A stretch of DNA of 6,078 nucleotides from Candidatus Kerfeldbacteria bacterium RIFOXYC2_FULL_38_9 (GTDB lineage Bacteria > Patescibacteriota > Patescibacteriia > UBA9570 > XYC2-FULL-38-9), in NCBI GenBank assembly GCA_001818355.1, contig MHKJ01000016.1, forward strand, positions 1 to 6,078. Direction: 5' to 3'. The translations under genes and the position numbers were made by a program. Position 1 is the first letter of the stretch. Each line of letters starts with the position of its first letter. The notes under the pieces are model-generated. The model had not been told where the DNA came from and ran no database searches. It was given only the letters and a program-made list of their open reading frames with translations. Of the stretch, positions 4,811 through 6,078 are shown piece by piece.

Positions 4811-6078
4811 ATAATAAAAAACAATTTTGGTTAATAAGTATTTTTCTTATTTTAATTATTGCCATTCTGCTTTTTTCTTTCGGACTTGCCGGCTTTAATA
4901 TTACCTCCCCGGATAGCCCCGGTTTGTGGTGCGGCGCAAAATCCCTAATAGAAACCGGGGAATTTTCCGATGGTAGCGCCACCACCGTTGGTTTTAGCAG
5001 TTGCTGGCCGGCTAGTGTTTATCCTGCCTATCAACTGTTAGTAGCCACGCTGGCCTGGCCGTTTTCCAGCAACAGCATTGGGTTAATTATTGTGCTTACC
5101 AGTATTTTGGTAGCGGCTATCAACATTTTTTTAATTACCGATATTGCCCGCCTGATTTGGCAAAATAAATACATTACCACCACCACTCTCATCCTTAGCG
5201 CTACCTCTCTTTCCCTGGCTTACGCTCTTGTTTTAACGCCGCACAATCTCTTTGGTTATTGTTTTTTGCTTTTGGGTTTTAGGCAACTGGTGCGTTATTT
5301 GCAAACAGATAAAATAATATGCCTCTTTTTTGCTTGCCTGATAGCCGTGCCTCTCTACTTTTTTCATCAGTTATCTTTTTTTGTTTATGTGATTAGCAGT
5401 ATGCTTTTTTTCTTGTCAGCACCCAAAAATATTTTTATAAAAATAAGCGGAGGTCTGGTCGGTATTATTGGTTTAGTCTTTTTATCCGGATTTTATTTTC
5501 AACAGTGGAATATTTTTAAATTTTTGAACAGCTTTAACCCACCGGATCCGCAAAACTTGGAAATCCATCCTATTTTTGATCATCCGGCGGTTTTAGGATA
5601 TTTTTTGGTGCTTTTTGGTGTTGCCGGTTTTATTCTATTATGGCGCTCTCAGAAAAATAAAAAAATCCCCCTTTTGTTGCTTTCCTTTATTGTTGCTCCT
5701 TTTGTTTTTACTTTAACCCCATATTTTTGGATGCAGATGGTGCCGTTTCGTTTTTTATTTTTTTTATGGATTCCCCTCACCTTGCTGGCTAGCTATGGTT
5801 TTTATCATTTTGCCCGATTTATCCAAACTCACCTGCCTCAATGGAACATGACCATCTTGTTCATAGTCTTGTTTTTAGCCGGCGGCGCTCATGTTCTGGT
5901 TTTTGATTATCACAATTTTAAAGCTTATACCAAGCCCTATTTATTAGATTCCGAAACCAAAGATGCTTTTAAATATTTGCAAGCACACACCGCTAAACAA
6001 GACCACATTCTAGCTCTATACTATAATTATCATAATCCCGCTATTTCAATTCCCAGTTTTTCTTCTGCTGATATTAAA
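4798..6078 (+). CDS. Polytopic membrane protein, GT-C glycosyltransferase-like, C-terminus cut by window edge
   Basis: The frame is open for 427 residues to the right edge. About 11 hydrophobic segments are visible, at roughly 10-33, 73-89, 93-117, 127-146, 148-165, 174-190, 192-207, 213-233, 264-282, 290-306 and 315-335, with another at 350-369. The layout resembles GT-C enzymes, which move sugars from polyprenyl-phosphate donors on the outer face of the membrane. A first external loop carries an acid (D39 in SPDSPGLWCG) where the GT-C catalytic acid normally sits. A YPAYQLL segment opens the next helix, an arginine lies at 318 before a late helix, and a soluble part begins with ETKDAFKYLQAHTAKQDHIL (386-405), as in many such proteins. 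C45 and C69 in the first loop could form a disulfide. No specific family is assigned; it could be another polytopic envelope protein. I prefer the ATG at 4798; an in-frame ATG at 4759 would add 13 residues but overlap the divergent gene's start. GC is about 40%, like the epimerase. Confidence 0.8.
   Translation, partial: MLLANNKKQFWLISIFLILIIAILLFSFGLAGFNITSPDSPGLWCGAKSLIETGEFSDGSATTVGFSSCWPASVYPAYQLLVATLAWPFSSNSIGLIIVLTSILVAAINIFLITDIARLIWQNKYITTTTLILSATSLSLAYALVLTPHNLFGYCFLLLGFRQLVRYLQTDKIICLFFACLIAVPLYFFHQLSFFVYVISSMLFFLSAPKNIFIKISGGLVGIIGLVFLSGFYFQQWNIFKFLNSFNPPDPQNLEIHPIFDHPAVLGYFLVLFGVAGFILLWRSQKNKKIPLLLLSFIVAPFVFTLTPYFWMQMVPFRFLFFLWIPLTLLASYGFYHFARFIQTHLPQWNMTILFIVLFLAGGAHVLVFDYHNFKAYTKPYLLDSETKDAFKYLQAHTAKQDHILALYYNYHNPAISIPSFSSADIK

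Noticed and set aside
4785..4985. 66-residue minus-strand frame
   Set aside because: Antisense to the long open GT-C-like frame and covers the promoter region.

Overview
The window is a piece of a bacterial cell-surface glycan locus. It holds six head-to-tail genes on the minus strand (4760 down to position 1) and one divergent gene on the plus strand (4798 to the right edge). Both outermost genes run off the window. There are no RNA genes, CRISPR arrays, insertion sequences or gene-free stretches over 300 bases. The genetic code is standard: TAA, TAG and TGA all serve as stops.

Organism: no gene start has a recognisable Shine-Dalgarno sequence, genes are packed with gaps of 0-10 bases or a 4-base overlap, and a near-consensus TATAAT box sits where it would give a leaderless mRNA. 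Together with unfamiliar membrane-anchored proteins, this suggests a Patescibacteria (CPR)-like genome from an environmental metagenome. This is inference. Bacteroidota also avoid Shine-Dalgarno sites, but their usual -10 element (TAnnTTTG) is different.

Layout from right to left: (a) 4798-6078 (+), a polytopic membrane protein with GT-C glycosyltransferase-like organisation, partial. (b) 4761-4797, a 37-base divergent intergenic region with promoter signals. (c) 4760-2615 (-), three membrane genes: a 61-residue two-helix protein, a 542-residue single-anchor protein with a large, probably extracytoplasmic, beta-rich region, and a 106-residue DUF1616-like protein. (d) 2618-1662 (-), a confident UDP-glucuronate 4-epimerase. 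(e) 1657-1 (-), two different class I SAM-dependent methyltransferases, the second cut by the left edge.

Working model (inference): the epimerase supplies UDP-galacturonate for an exported polysaccharide or glycoconjugate. The methyltransferases decorate it or its precursors, the GT-C-like protein transfers sugars from lipid carriers outside the membrane, and the three-gene membrane module has an unknown envelope role. GC content falls from about 40% in the epimerase to about 27% and then 21% in the methyltransferases, so the left end looks like the edge of a more recently acquired or fast-exchanging glycan-modification block.

Nothing here proves a new system. The uncharacterised three-gene membrane module is the best candidate for something undescribed.
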